Shown here: in pieces, positions 26,467-35,556 of the stretch
Layout of the letters: the number at the start of each line of letters is the position of its first letter
Position numbering within the stretch: position 1 is the first letter of the stretch
Assembly: GCA_046760505.1 (NCBI GenBank)
Contig: JBHIEG010000007.1
Location: 1 to 64,000 of the forward strand
From: CAYFZR01 sp046760505 [NCBI: Candidatus Hydrothermarchaeota archaeon]
GTDB lineage: Archaea > CAYFZR01
Direction of reading: 5' to 3'
DNA: 64,000 nt
Translations under genes and position numbers: made by a program
Notes under the pieces: generated by a model
Databases searched by the model: none
What the model saw: the letters and a program-made list of their open reading frames with translations, nothing else
What the model was told of the DNA's origin: nothing

Positions 26467-27539
26467 TAGATTACAGAGACAGAATTATAAAATGCGCCCT
26501 TTGCGGGGAATGTAATACACAATGCATAGTTTTAAGAGAGATCGGTTGGTTGTCTAGCGGTCCAAAAGGTAAGATTTTAATGTCCGGACTTGCTTTAGAA
26601 GGTAAATTAGAAAAAGACCTTGATAATTTGTATTTGTGTACGACCTGCGCTAAATGCGAACCGGTTTGTAATGTAGGGTTAGAGATAGTGGATATCATTG
26701 AGCATGCTAGGAGAAAACTGGTTGAAGCAGGGATTACAAAATTACCTCACGAAAAAATGGCAAACAATATCTTCAACTACGGAAATCCCTATGGAGAAAA
26801 AGAAAAGATAAGGTTAGATTCAAAACTTGTGGAAAAAGAAAGCGCTGAGTACGTTTTTTTCCCAGGTTGTACGGCTAAATACAGAGTAAACGAGATAATG
26901 TTATCTTCTATAGATATATTTAATAAAATAGGGTTGGATTATGTGGTGTTTGATGAAAATTACTGTTGTGGAAGTCCACTATTTAGAACGGGTTTTGCGG
27001 GAGGTTTTGAAGAAAGAGCAGGATTACTCGTGGAAAAACTTAATAAAAAAGGAGATAAAGTAATAACTGCATGTCCTGGGTGTTATAGAACCATGAAAAA
27101 TGACTACAGTAAAAAATACGATCTAGAATTAGATATTCAGCATATATCTGTTTTTTTAAATGAAAAGTTGGATGGAATTGACCTTTCTCTCGAGAAAAAT
27201 ATGACAGCCACATACCATGATCCTTGCCACTTAGGAAGGCATATGAATGTCTACGAAGAGCCGAGAAGTCTATTAAAAAAAGTTAAAAACCTAGAACTAG
27301 TTGAAATGACAAATAATAGAGAAAATGCCCTCTGTTGTGGATCAGGTGGCGGTGTACGCGCCGCATTTGATGAACTTGCATATCAGATAGGTAAAAAGAG
27401 GTTAGAAGAGGCTAAAGAAACCAATGCAGAGTCTATAATCTCATCCTGTCCATTTTGCAAGTTGATGTTCGATACTCTCAAAGAAAATGGTTTAAATGCT
27501 TATGATGTTACTGAAGTCATTGCAAAATCCATGAGATAG
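26463..27539 (+). CDS. glcF: Fe-S oxidoreductase with two CCG domains, GlcF/HdrD-like
   Basis: 358 residues. Two [4Fe-4S] motifs at the N-terminus (CALCGECNTQC; CTTCAKCEPVC), then two cysteine-rich CCG modules: FFPGCTAKYRVNE...YCCGSPLF...CPGCYR and HDPCHLGRHMNVYEEPR...CCGSGGGVRAA...CPFCK. This is the electron-accepting partner of the GlcD-type flavoprotein upstream. CCG domains in HdrB and HdrD hold noncubane clusters that act on disulfides, so the physiological acceptor could be a quinone-like carrier, ferredoxin or a heterodisulfide. Confidence 0.9.
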   Translation: MIDYRDRIIKCALCGECNTQCIVLREIGWLSSGPKGKILMSGLALEGKLEKDLDNLYLCTTCAKCEPVCNVGLEIVDIIEHARRKLVEAGITKLPHEKMANNIFNYGNPYGEKEKIRLDSKLVEKESAEYVFFPGCTAKYRVNEIMLSSIDIFNKIGLDYVVFDENYCCGSPLFRTGFAGGFEERAGLLVEKLNKKGDKVITACPGCYRTMKNDYSKKYDLELDIQHISVFLNEKLDGIDLSLEKNMTATYHDPCHLGRHMNVYEEPRSLLKKVKNLELVEMTNNRENALCCGSGGGVRAAFDELAYQIGKKRLEEAKETNAESIISSCPFCKLMFDTLKENGLNAYDVTEVIAKSMR

Positions 27540-27565
27540 TATGATATGAACGTTGTAATTTAGGG

Positions 27566-28819
27566 ATGAAAATGACAAGAGTGCGTTTGAGATATGGTAA
27601 GGGCTCAATTGAGGTAGACATACCGGAAAAAAATCTAATGGGAATTATTGAACCTAAAGAACTTCCTAGAGCAGTAGATGAAATAAAAGAGATTAATGAA
27701 GCCATCAAAAATCCAATAAACTCAAAAAAGATCTCAGAAATTGTAAAAAATAAAGAAAAAGTTGTAATCATTGTGAGCGACATAACAAGACCAACTCCTT
27801 CATCAAAGATTCTCCCACCGCTCTTGAATGAATTATATTCCTGTGGTATAAAAAATAAAGATGTAACCATTGTTTTCGCATTAGGAATCCACAGGGCGCA
27901 CACGGAGAAAGAGAGAAAAAATTTGGTGGGCGAGGAAATTTATAGAAAAATACGTTGCATCGATCACGACCCTGAAAACTGTATAAACATCGGTAAAACT
28001 TCATATGGAACAAATGTAGACATTTTTAAACCTGTAGCAGAAGCAGACGTAGTTATTTGTACCGGAAACGTAGAATTTCATTATTTTGCAGGATACAGCG
28101 GAGGATCAAAGGCTGTAATGCCGGGCGTAAGTTCTAAGAGAGCAATACAGGAGAATCATCGGATGATGGTTCTGCCAAAGGCTGAGGCTGGAAGGCTTGA
28201 TAGCCCGGTAAGATTGGACATCGACGAGGCTGGAGAAATACTGGGAGTCGATTTCGCCCTAAATGTTGTATTAAACGAAAAAAAAGAGATTGTCAAAGCC
28301 TTTGCTGGAAATCCCACTGATGTGTACAAAGCCGGTGCAAAGTACGTGGACATGATGTATAAAGTTCCAGTTGATCCAGCAGATATAGTAATAACATGTG
28401 CTGGTGGATCTCCCAAAGATATTAATCTCTATCAGGCGCAGAAAGCCTTGGACAATGCCAAAAATGCAGTGAAAGACGGTGGCTCCATCATTCTTGTTGC
28501 AGAGTGTTCGGAAGGTTTTGGAGAGAGCACGTTTGAGGAATGGATAAGGGAGGCAAAGGATCCAGAAGATCTAATAAAAAGATTAGAAGAGAATTTTGTA
28601 TTGGGCGGACACAAAGCAGCGGCTATTGCCTTAGTGATGCGGAAAGCGGAGTGCTATCTGGTATCCAATATGCCTGAAGACCTCGCAAAGGAAGCATTCT
28701 TTATTCCAAAAGGAGATCTTCAGGAAGCACTGGAAGAGGCATTGAGAAAGCAAGAAGATGCAAAGGTACTTGTCATGCCGTATGGTGGATCTACTCTTCC
28801 CTTTCCCAAGACTAAATGA
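27566..28819 (+). CDS. larA: Nickel-pincer lactate racemase family protein (LarA)
   Basis: 417 residues of the DUF2088/LarA family: IIVSDITRPTPSSKILPPLL, GIHRAHTEKERKNLVGE, HDPENC, CTGNVEFHYFAGYSGGSKAVMPG (with the Lys that anchors the pincer cofactor) and IQENH. LarA interconverts D- and L-lactate; related members epimerise other 2-hydroxyacids. The cofactor-making LarB, LarC and LarE are not in this window. It is 26 bases after glcF and, with it, lets both lactate enantiomers be used. Its last 8 bases overlap the convergent gamma subunit gene. Confidence 0.9.
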   Translation: MKMTRVRLRYGKGSIEVDIPEKNLMGIIEPKELPRAVDEIKEINEAIKNPINSKKISEIVKNKEKVVIIVSDITRPTPSSKILPPLLNELYSCGIKNKDVTIVFALGIHRAHTEKERKNLVGEEIYRKIRCIDHDPENCINIGKTSYGTNVDIFKPVAEADVVICTGNVEFHYFAGYSGGSKAVMPGVSSKRAIQENHRMMVLPKAEAGRLDSPVRLDIDEAGEILGVDFALNVVLNEKKEIVKAFAGNPTDVYKAGAKYVDMMYKVPVDPADIVITCAGGSPKDINLYQAQKALDNAKNAVKDGGSIILVAECSEGFGESTFEEWIREAKDPEDLIKRLEENFVLGGHKAAAIALVMRKAECYLVSNMPEDLAKEAFFIPKGDLQEALEEALRKQEDAKVLVMPYGGSTLPFPKTK

Positions 28820-29507
28820 ATATTACCTTGGATGTCTCCTCGCCTTTAAACTTCATTCTATCGCGGTATCCTTTTTCAAATATCTCAACGTTTTTCTCTG
28901 GTACACCCTTCTTTGGTGGTGCCGACTCATATACAACTTTCTTAGCTTCTTCTAAAGGTATTTTCAAAAGATCTTCATCTTTTCTTTTTTCTAGGTCAGC
29001 AATCATAACGCCGAATGAATATGGACCTTTCAGTACGGATGGATATTCCTTGTACTTTGAAAAGTCATATAAAATTATTTTAGGAGGATTACCACCGATT
29101 TTATAGTTTTTGAGTAACTCTAGCAGTTCTTCTCTTGAATAATACCTGGGGCCTTTTATACTTGTCATCACTGCAATTGGTTCGATAACTCTGTAATCGC
29201 TTATTACTGTTAGATCTTTTGAATATACCTTTTCCGCTCGATTTCCCGCCTCGGTGAACATACGCCAGATTTCAGTCATTTCATAGGCATCCATGTAGTT
29301 GATCTCTTGTGGTACCGAACCGTGAATCTCCTTCTCACTTATCCAGACATCCAGACACATGGGCCCCTCCGCCTGAGCCAGCCCTCTGCATTGATATACT
29401 ACTGCATAATATCCTGCCTTAATCGCTGCATCTGCGATTGTCTCAGCAAGAGTTAGATATCCAGAACCTCCAATCGATGGAAGAGTGATTACAAGATCTC
29501 GCCCCAT
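28812..29507 (-). CDS. 2-oxoacid:ferredoxin oxidoreductase, gamma subunit
   Basis: 231 residues of the POR/KOR gamma family: LPSIGGSGYLTLAETIADAAI, then VYQCRGLAQAEGPMCLDVWIS, equivalent to the GxGGQGxxxAg and RGG segments of these subunits. It holds no Fe-S motif and helps bind CoA or stabilise the complex. Third gene of a leftward alpha-beta-gamma set, 5 bases after beta. The gly-rich loop is altered (GGSGYLTL, not GGQG), as expected for a divergent subgroup. Confidence 0.75.
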   Translation of the reverse strand: MGRDLVITLPSIGGSGYLTLAETIADAAIKAGYYAVVYQCRGLAQAEGPMCLDVWISEKEIHGSVPQEINYMDAYEMTEIWRMFTEAGNRAEKVYSKDLTVISDYRVIEPIAVMTSIKGPRYYSREELLELLKNYKIGGNPPKIILYDFSKYKEYPSVLKGPYSFGVMIADLEKRKDEDLLKIPLEEAKKVVYESAPPKKGVPEKNVEIFEKGYRDRMKFKGEETSKVIFI

Positions 29508-29512
29508 CTAAA

Positions 29513-30433
29513 TCATCTCTCTGCATAGTTTTTCAAAAACTCGATATACTTCTTGGGGTGTTCGGTTACCATTGCTAGGTTTGGCTCATCGCATGTTAGA
29601 GATTCGCAATCGTAATGTGCACATGCCCCGCAGTTGAAGCATCGGCTTGGATCATTCTCAAGTAATGCTTGACAGCGCAGGCGCATACCGCAGAGTCTGC
29701 ATTTGAATGGAGGAATTTCCTTTAGTTTTTCTGGATTCTCTCTAGCAATTTTTTCTCTTTCTTTTTGATAAATTAGGTCTTTGCAATCCTCTCTTTTGAT
29801 AAATGTGCCCAGTTTAATTCCCACTGCTGAGAGTTCCCGTCTCAAGTCTCTTGAGCAGGTGCCATCAGCAACTACCATGATTGCCTTGTTTTTCAGGTAT
29901 TCCCCTATGAGTTTTTTGAAGATCTCTGCGTTCTCCTCATATCGATAGGGGTTGATGAAGTAAACATCGAAGCCTAAAGCTTTGCCTTCTACTTCGTAAT
30001 CATTTTTTAAGCCTATTTGCCCACCTGTCATGCGAATTGAGTAGTTGTCGTAGATTATGTACATGCTTGGTGGGTCTTGGGCTGCAATCTTCATTCCATT
30101 TATATTGAAGTTGTATGCACCATCACCGCTTGCACAAACAACTATGTACTCATTCTCAGGTCCACCGGAAGAATATCTTGCGCCTAATGCAACCATTGGA
30201 GCCATACCCATGCAGTAGATTGCATCTACTATTCTGTATTCATGCCATCCTTGGAGATTGCCGCAGCCTCTATCAGCTACGTAGATAAGTTTGAATTTTG
30301 TCTTATTTTCTTTATTGTATCTTCTGAGACCTTCTTTTAAGGCCATAGAAACTTTGGTTGCGCCGCATCCAGGGCAGTTTGCCACAGGTCTCTTAATCGT
30401 TCTTTCCTCAGGTTTAGGTAATGCAATTTCCAC
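29513..30433 (-). CDS. 2-oxoacid:ferredoxin oxidoreductase, beta (TPP) subunit
   Basis: 306 residues, GTG start. NCPGCGATKVSMAL starts the TPP domain; VVCASGDGAYNFNINGMKIA is the TPP/Mg2+ motif, followed by YDNYSIRMTGGQ. The C-terminal ~60 residues add eight Cys (CRLCG, RC, CFNCGAC, DC, LTC), enough for two [4Fe-4S] clusters, an arrangement more like indolepyruvate oxidoreductase than plain KorB. Oxidatively decarboxylates a 2-oxoacid to acyl-CoA with ferredoxin reduction; substrate undetermined. Confidence 0.85.
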   Translation of the reverse strand: MEIALPKPEERTIKRPVANCPGCGATKVSMALKEGLRRYNKENKTKFKLIYVADRGCGNLQGWHEYRIVDAIYCMGMAPMVALGARYSSGGPENEYIVVCASGDGAYNFNINGMKIAAQDPPSMYIIYDNYSIRMTGGQIGLKNDYEVEGKALGFDVYFINPYRYEENAEIFKKLIGEYLKNKAIMVVADGTCSRDLRRELSAVGIKLGTFIKREDCKDLIYQKEREKIARENPEKLKEIPPFKCRLCGMRLRCQALLENDPSRCFNCGACAHYDCESLTCDEPNLAMVTEHPKKYIEFLKNYAER

Positions 30434-30448
30434 TATTTTCTCACCTCT

Positions 30449-31729
30449 TTACGCGCTAGCCATTATATGCTCTGCATAAGAAAATCTTTCATACATTCTG
30501 GGCTCATATGGAATGCCCTTATTTCTAACCCTAACGCTGAATTCGTGTGTATTTATGAAGTCAAGAGTTTCGAAGTACATCAGTCTGCTATATCCTTCCT
30601 CGAAAACAAAGACCTCATCTATAGAGCTTTCCTCAAAGATCTGCTTGTATATACCGATAGGCAAAGGCCAGACCAAGTCACTGGCAACCACGACTGGATC
30701 TTTATATCTTTCCCTGAATTCTCTTTCTTTGGCTTCATTGTTTCTTATGTAGTTGAAGTCTTCTCTGAAGGGGCCATTAACAATTACCATTTTCGTTGGA
30801 TTCTCTGAGTAATGAATAACCTCGTTATTTAAGAAATTGAATTTCTCTGAGAACTTTTTCTTTATAAGAGGAATTATCTTCTCCCAGTGTCTCTTCTCCT
30901 TGGGCCTTATTTGAGGTCCGATTGTAACGAGATTATATGGATCCGGGGTGAATCCTTTCTTCCTCTTATTAGCAGTCATATCTATCTCAAGACTTACATC
31001 AGTGACTACCTCTCGATAAGATTGGTTGTAGTTCTCAATAATTGCGAAAGGCACGCCCAGTTCCTCACAAAGTTTATAAGCGTTTCTAACTGTTACATGA
31101 GCATTAGCCGGGTTGTGAACTTCAAATGTTGGCATTCTGAAATGCCATGCGAATAATACCTTGTTGTCCTGCATTGTTTGCGATGCAGTGCCCTGTCTAT
31201 CATCTCCGCTCGCTATGCCAAGACCGCCTGGATAGGGTATGATATTCATCAAAGTTCTAGCGACGTCTGCAGCGGTGTTGCCTCCGAGATGTTTAACCGA
31301 GCACATTACCCTCGAGCCAACTGGAATCTCATCTTTGTTCAGGAAATTTTTCTTTGCAAAGATTGTGTCTCCGTAAATGGTATCGTATTCCTCGGGAGTA
31401 ATGAATTCACGAGTTTTTTTATCTCCCTTACAAATTATATTGCCCAAGGCGAAGGATAGTGCATTTGGCTCGTTTGTCATTTCGCCCCATTTGGCAACGA
31501 GATCGTAGCCAGCCTTATCCAGAGCTTCGCCAAGTTTTTTTGTAAAAAGATTGTTTCTCGGATATCCTGGTTTTTTCGCGAGAGATTCAAATGTATTCTG
31601 CAGATCTGAAATAGGAGCACCGGGATATGCGCATGTAATTCTAACTCCCGCTTCTATGGCTCCTCTCGCGATTGCTTGGTTACCAGTGATTCTCATTCTC
31701 CCTAGATCGATTCTCAACGTTTCCACCAA
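30449..31729 (-). CDS. 2-oxoacid:ferredoxin oxidoreductase, alpha subunit (IOR-like)
   Basis: About 426 residues. Begins with a pyrimidine-binding domain, GNQAIARGAIEAGVRITCAYPGAPISD, close to the GNEAIARGALEAGV...YPGTPSSE form of IorA, but the TPP domain is on a separate gene. SGDDRQGTASQTMQDN and FEVHNPANAHVTVRNA follow. Start taken as TTG 31729, four bases after AAAGGTGAT, with GTG 31726 equally possible; GTG 31738 would lie inside that site. The product could act on aryl, branched or simple 2-oxoacids; the nearby lactate genes would supply pyruvate. Confidence 0.8.
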   Translation of the reverse strand: MVETLRIDLGRMRITGNQAIARGAIEAGVRITCAYPGAPISDLQNTFESLAKKPGYPRNNLFTKKLGEALDKAGYDLVAKWGEMTNEPNALSFALGNIICKGDKKTREFITPEEYDTIYGDTIFAKKNFLNKDEIPVGSRVMCSVKHLGGNTAADVARTLMNIIPYPGGLGIASGDDRQGTASQTMQDNKVLFAWHFRMPTFEVHNPANAHVTVRNAYKLCEELGVPFAIIENYNQSYREVVTDVSLEIDMTANKRKKGFTPDPYNLVTIGPQIRPKEKRHWEKIIPLIKKKFSEKFNFLNNEVIHYSENPTKMVIVNGPFREDFNYIRNNEAKEREFRERYKDPVVVASDLVWPLPIGIYKQIFEESSIDEVFVFEEGYSRLMYFETLDFINTHEFSVRVRNKGIPYEPRMYERFSYAEHIMASA

Positions 31730-31783
31730 TAGAATCACCTTTCATTATTTTGTAATGCTAGTGATTGAACTTCCAGAAAAGCG

Positions 31784-31795
31784 AGTATATAAAAT
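31784..31795 (-). promoter_or_regulatory. TATA box for the 2-oxoacid oxidoreductase operon
   Basis: On the reverse strand TTTTATATACTC lies about 55-65 bases before the alpha subunit start, giving a start site near 31757 and a ~28-base leader with the ribosome binding site. Confidence 0.55.
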
Positions 31796-31879
31796 TTGGG
31801 TTTGGCCTTTTTCAGAGTTATTATCGGGTTATGATTGTAAATTTTAAATATAGCAATAAAAAACGGTAAAAAACTAAGC

Positions 31880-32260
31880 CTAAGTTATGATCAATAACAC
31901 ATCTCCTACCTTTACAGTTTGTCCTTCTCTAACACATACTTCCTTTACCGTGCCAGAGATCTGAGAAGAAATATCATTTTCCATCTTCATTGCCTCTATA
32001 ACAACTACAACATCCCCTTTATTTACCGTGTCTCCACTTTTTACGTTAACAGACACGACAGTTCCCTGAATTGGTGAGGTAATCTCCCCTGTAAGCATGC
32101 TAGGTGTGGTTTCTACAAGAGGGATGGAGGGTTGGGCGGTTGTCTCCACCTCTATTTCGCTTTGGTTTTGCTCAATAGGCTTGGGTTTGCTTTCTGATGT
32201 TATTTCTTCGACTTTCACTATGTAAGCGACTCCGTCAACCTTCACCTTGAATTTTCTCAT
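31880..32260 (-). CDS. Biotin carboxyl carrier protein of acyl-CoA carboxylase
   Basis: 126 residues. Short N-terminal strand pair (MRKFKVKVDGVAYIVKVEEI), a Pro/Glu/Thr linker (residues 22-55), and a biotinyl domain with EITSPIQGTVVSVNVKSGD and the biotinylation motif VIEAMKMEND (Lys is the attachment site). It carries CO2 from the biotin carboxylase to the carboxyltransferase encoded just upstream. Start overlaps the stop of the 79-aa gene by four bases (ATGA). Last gene of the sucC-sucD-carboxylase operon. Confidence 0.93.
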   Translation of the reverse strand: MRKFKVKVDGVAYIVKVEEITSESKPKPIEQNQSEIEVETTAQPSIPLVETTPSMLTGEITSPIQGTVVSVNVKSGDTVNKGDVVVVIEAMKMENDISSQISGTVKEVCVREGQTVKVGDVLLIIT

Positions 32261-32496
32261 ATGTATCCCTTTATCCCTCTTTCTTTGTAGGATTTTGGAG
32301 CCATTAACCTTAGCCTACCTTGATACTTCCATGAGTCTTTTTGTTTCATTACTTTGAATGGTTTAATCATGAGTTGTTCTCTCCCTCTCACCTTCCATTC
32401 TGATATCACCGGAGTAGGAGGTGCCTCCTCCTCGAAGATCTCTTCTACCTCAACTATGTATGTCTTACCCTCGATTTCAATTTTAAACCTTCTCAT
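32257..32496 (-). CDS. 79-aa protein with a BCCP-like N-terminus but no biotin domain
   Basis: Residues 1-22 (MRRFKIEIEGKTYIVEVEEI) match almost position by position the first 20 residues of the following BCCP and the pre-linker segment of the broken PycB, but the rest (ISEWKVRGREQLMIKPFKVM..., basic) has no AMKM motif. I saw none in the other reverse frames either, so it is not a frameshifted BCCP. It overlaps the biotin carboxylase stop by 14 bases and the BCCP start by four, so it is embedded in the carboxylase operon and probably translated. Possibly an accessory carboxylase subunit. Confidence 0.7.
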   Translation of the reverse strand: MRRFKIEIEGKTYIVEVEEIFEEEAPPTPVISEWKVRGREQLMIKPFKVMKQKDSWKYQGRLRLMAPKSYKERGIKGYI

Positions 32497-33973
32497 TTAC
32501 ATCATCAAGAGGTTCAATAGAAGATATTTTTATTTCTTCTGGGTTTTTTCCCAAATAAGCTGAGATAGCAGCAGTAATCGCAACAATAGTTACACTATCT
32601 TCAATCTTTTTCTTAAGTTTTGGCATTATTCTCTGTTGGTAGAATGAGGTTGAGTAATTTCCCTCCCTGTAATATTGGTCTTCCATAACTAGTTTGTTAA
32701 AGGGTATTGTCGTCTTTATTCCCTCTCCAGTGATTATATATTCGTCCAGTGCCCGTCTCATTCTTTTTATTGCTTCCTTTCTATTTCTACCCCACACAAT
32801 CACCTTAGATATCATCGGATCGAAGTAGGGGAGGATGGTATATCCCTCATAAACAGAACTATCTAGTCTAACTCCAAAACCTCTGGGAACTATGTAAGTA
32901 TCTATCGTTCCGGGAGTGGGAATAAAGTCGTTAAAGGGATCTTCTGCGTATATCCTACACTGTATAGAGTGTCCACGCATCCTTATGTCTTCTTGGTCGC
33001 ACTCGATGCGTTCTCCTGCAGCCATCCTTATTTGCTCCTTGATCAGATCAACTCCGGTTACCATTTCAGTAACGGGATGCTCTACTTGGATGCGTGTATT
33101 GACCTCTAGGAAATAGAAATTTTTATCCTTATCCATCAAAAACTCCACTGTTCCCAAGTTAGTATATCCGGCTTCTTTTGCACCTTTTACAGCCAGTTTC
33201 CCGAGAGTTTCCCTTAGTTCGCCGTTTATGGCAGGGGAGGGAGACTCTTCGATTAACTTTTGATATCTCCTTTGGATGGAGCAGTCTCTTTCTCCTAGAT
33301 GAATTATTTTGCCGTATTTGTCCGCCACAATTTGGAATTCTATGTGCCTAGGTTCTTCGATGTATTTCTCAATGTAAACTTCGGATATTCCGAATGAAGA
33401 CATTCCTTCGCTCCTCGCAGATGCGATGGCTCCCTTTAATTCCTCTTCATTCTTTGCTATCCGAATACCTCTTCCTCCACCGCAACCGACGCATTTAACC
33501 ACAACAGGATAGCCTAGACTCTCTGCTATTTCAAGGGCATCTTCTTCATCTTTTATTGGTTTCTTAGTACCAGGAACAAGGGGGACGCCTGCCTTAGCCA
33601 TTATTCTTCTTGCGCATACCTTGTCTCCCATTTTTTTGAGTACTTTACTAGAAGGTCCTATCAGTACAATCCCTGTTTTCTCACAGTCTCTCGCAAACTC
33701 GTTATTTTCTGCCAAAAACCCGTAACCGGGATGAATCGCATCTGCTCCGCATTTCAGTGCGGTATCGATTATCTTTTCTCCGTTTAAATAACTCTTTACA
33801 GGAGATTCTCCGATACAGTAAGCTTCCTTTGCGTATCTAACGTGTAAAGAATTTTTATCCGGTTCCGAGTAAACTACAACAGGCTTTATGTCCAGTTCTT
33901 TACATGCACCCATTATCCTTATGGCAATTTCTCCTCTGTTTGCAATCAATATCTTGTTGAACAAAAATTTCAC
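32483..33973 (-). CDS. accC: Biotin carboxylase subunit of acetyl/propionyl-CoA carboxylase
   Basis: 496 residues, GTG start directly after the carboxyltransferase stop. ILIANRGEIAIRIM opens the domain; GCGGGRGIRIA is the ATP-grasp glycine loop; EKYIEEPRHIEFQI, ERDCSIQRRYQKLIEE, FLEVNTRIQVEHPVTE and GHSIQCRIYAEDP are all present. It carboxylates biotin with ATP and bicarbonate. The C-terminal ~45 residues continue past the usual end (SAYLGKNPEEIKI, resembling the linker of other carboxylases). Shared by a propionyl-CoA or acetyl-CoA carboxylase with the BCCP and carboxyltransferase here. Confidence 0.93.
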   Translation of the reverse strand: MKFLFNKILIANRGEIAIRIMGACKELDIKPVVVYSEPDKNSLHVRYAKEAYCIGESPVKSYLNGEKIIDTALKCGADAIHPGYGFLAENNEFARDCEKTGIVLIGPSSKVLKKMGDKVCARRIMAKAGVPLVPGTKKPIKDEEDALEIAESLGYPVVVKCVGCGGGRGIRIAKNEEELKGAIASARSEGMSSFGISEVYIEKYIEEPRHIEFQIVADKYGKIIHLGERDCSIQRRYQKLIEESPSPAINGELRETLGKLAVKGAKEAGYTNLGTVEFLMDKDKNFYFLEVNTRIQVEHPVTEMVTGVDLIKEQIRMAAGERIECDQEDIRMRGHSIQCRIYAEDPFNDFIPTPGTIDTYIVPRGFGVRLDSSVYEGYTILPYFDPMISKVIVWGRNRKEAIKRMRRALDEYIITGEGIKTTIPFNKLVMEDQYYREGNYSTSFYQQRIMPKLKKKIEDSVTIVAITAAISAYLGKNPEEIKISSIEPLDDVNEKV

Positions 33974-35536
33974 CTACAGTGGTATATTTCCATGTTTTTT
34001 CCATGGTCTATCTTCTCTTTTATTTTCTAATGTTTTCAAAGCATTTATCAGGAGAGGTCTCGTGTTTTTGGGTTCTATTACCGCATCGATGTATCCTCTT
34101 GCCGCTGCTTCGTATGGATTTGCGAATTTCTCCCTGTACTCTTGAATCAATTTTTCTCTCATCGCTTCAGGATCTTCTGCTTTTGCTATTTCTTTCCTCG
34201 CTATGATATTTACTGCTCCTTCTGGCCCCATCACAGCAATCTCAGCAGTGGGCCAGGCATAAACTAAATCCGCGCGCAAATCCCTGCTGCACATAGCCAG
34301 ATAAGTGCCTCCGTATGATTTTCTCGTAATTATTGTTATCTTTGGAACTGTAGCCTCTGAATAAGCAAAGAGAAGTTTTGCTCCATGTCTAATAATTCCA
34401 CCGTATTCCTGAGCCGTTCCTGGTAGAAATCCAGGCACATCAACGAATGTTACCAGAGGTATGTTAAAAGCATCACAGAACCTTATGAATCTCGCAGCTT
34501 TGTCAGATGAGTTTACATCTAGACTTCCCGCGTACACTTTAGGCTGATTCGCTATTATACCCACGGTTTTGCCATCAAGCCTCGCAAAGCCTATTATAAT
34601 GTTCTTAGCAAAATTCGGTTTGAGTTCAAACAGTTTACCATTGTCCACTATCATGCGTATTACGTCGTACATGTCATATGCCTTCTTTGGATCCACTGGT
34701 ACTACATAATTTAGTTCTTCTTCTCTTCTGTTTGGGTCGTCTCCTGTATTAACTACAGGAGGATCTTCTAAGTTATTGGAAGGTAAATAGCTTAATAGCT
34801 CTTTGATCAATTTTATACATTCTTCTTCATTTTTTGCTGAGAGATCTGCGTTTCCGCTAACCTGAGTATGTACATCTGCTCCGCCTAACTGCTCGAACGT
34901 CACTTCTTCCCCTGTTACCTCTTTTATAACGTCCGGTCCCGTTATGAACATGTAACTGGTTTTCTCCACCATGATGGTGAAATCGGAGATAGCAGGAGAA
35001 TACACTGCTCCCCCAGCGCAAGGACCCATTATTGCCGATATTTGAGGAATTACTCCTGAATATATTGTGTTCCTAAAGAATATTTCACCATAACCAGCCA
35101 AACTGTCCACTCCTTCTTGAATCCTTGCTCCTCCTGAATCATTTAAACCTATAAAGGGTGCACCAACCTTGGCAGCCATATCCATTATCTTGCAGATTTT
35201 CTTTGAAAACATCTCGCTTAACGTACCACCTATTACCGTAAAATCCTGCGCGAAAACGTATACAAGTCTGCCATCTATGGTTCCGTATCCTGTAACCACA
35301 CCGTCTCCGGGATACTTTCTTTTTTCCATGCCAAAGTGAGTGCACCTGTGCTCAACGAACATATCTAACTCCACGAAACTGCCTGGATCTAACAGCAAAT
35401 CAAGTCTTTCCCGAGCAGTGAGTTTACCCTTTTTGTGTTGGGCATCTATTTTTTCCTTTCCTCCTCCTAATTTTGCCTTTTCTTCTCTTTCTTTAAGTTC
35501 GGCAATTTTTTTGTCAGATTCTGACCTAGCAGACAT
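33974..35536 (-). CDS. pccB: Acyl-CoA carboxylase carboxyltransferase subunit (PccB/MmdA-like)
   Basis: 520 residues. [87 protein letters not shown] and [19 protein letters not shown] are the crotonase-fold carboxyltransferase signatures. The residue that is Asp in actinobacterial PccB (GGAYDVM) is Leu here (GGTYLAM), so propionyl-CoA specificity is not proved by that marker; methylmalonyl-CoA mutase and epimerase next door argue for it. A strong site (AAGGAGGG) precedes the ATG. Confidence 0.92.
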   Translation of the reverse strand: MSARSESDKKIAELKEREEKAKLGGGKEKIDAQHKKGKLTARERLDLLLDPGSFVELDMFVEHRCTHFGMEKRKYPGDGVVTGYGTIDGRLVYVFAQDFTVIGGTLSEMFSKKICKIMDMAAKVGAPFIGLNDSGGARIQEGVDSLAGYGEIFFRNTIYSGVIPQISAIMGPCAGGAVYSPAISDFTIMVEKTSYMFITGPDVIKEVTGEEVTFEQLGGADVHTQVSGNADLSAKNEEECIKLIKELLSYLPSNNLEDPPVVNTGDDPNRREEELNYVVPVDPKKAYDMYDVIRMIVDNGKLFELKPNFAKNIIIGFARLDGKTVGIIANQPKVYAGSLDVNSSDKAARFIRFCDAFNIPLVTFVDVPGFLPGTAQEYGGIIRHGAKLLFAYSEATVPKITIITRKSYGGTYLAMCSRDLRADLVYAWPTAEIAVMGPEGAVNIIARKEIAKAEDPEAMREKLIQEYREKFANPYEAAARGYIDAVIEPKNTRPLLINALKTLENKREDRPWKKHGNIPL

Positions 35537-35556
35537 AAGAACCCTCCTTAACCAAA

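Noticed and set aside
32257-32496. 79-aa gene as a frameshifted second BCCP
   Set aside because: Reading the other two reverse frames shows stops and no AMKM-type biotinylation motif.
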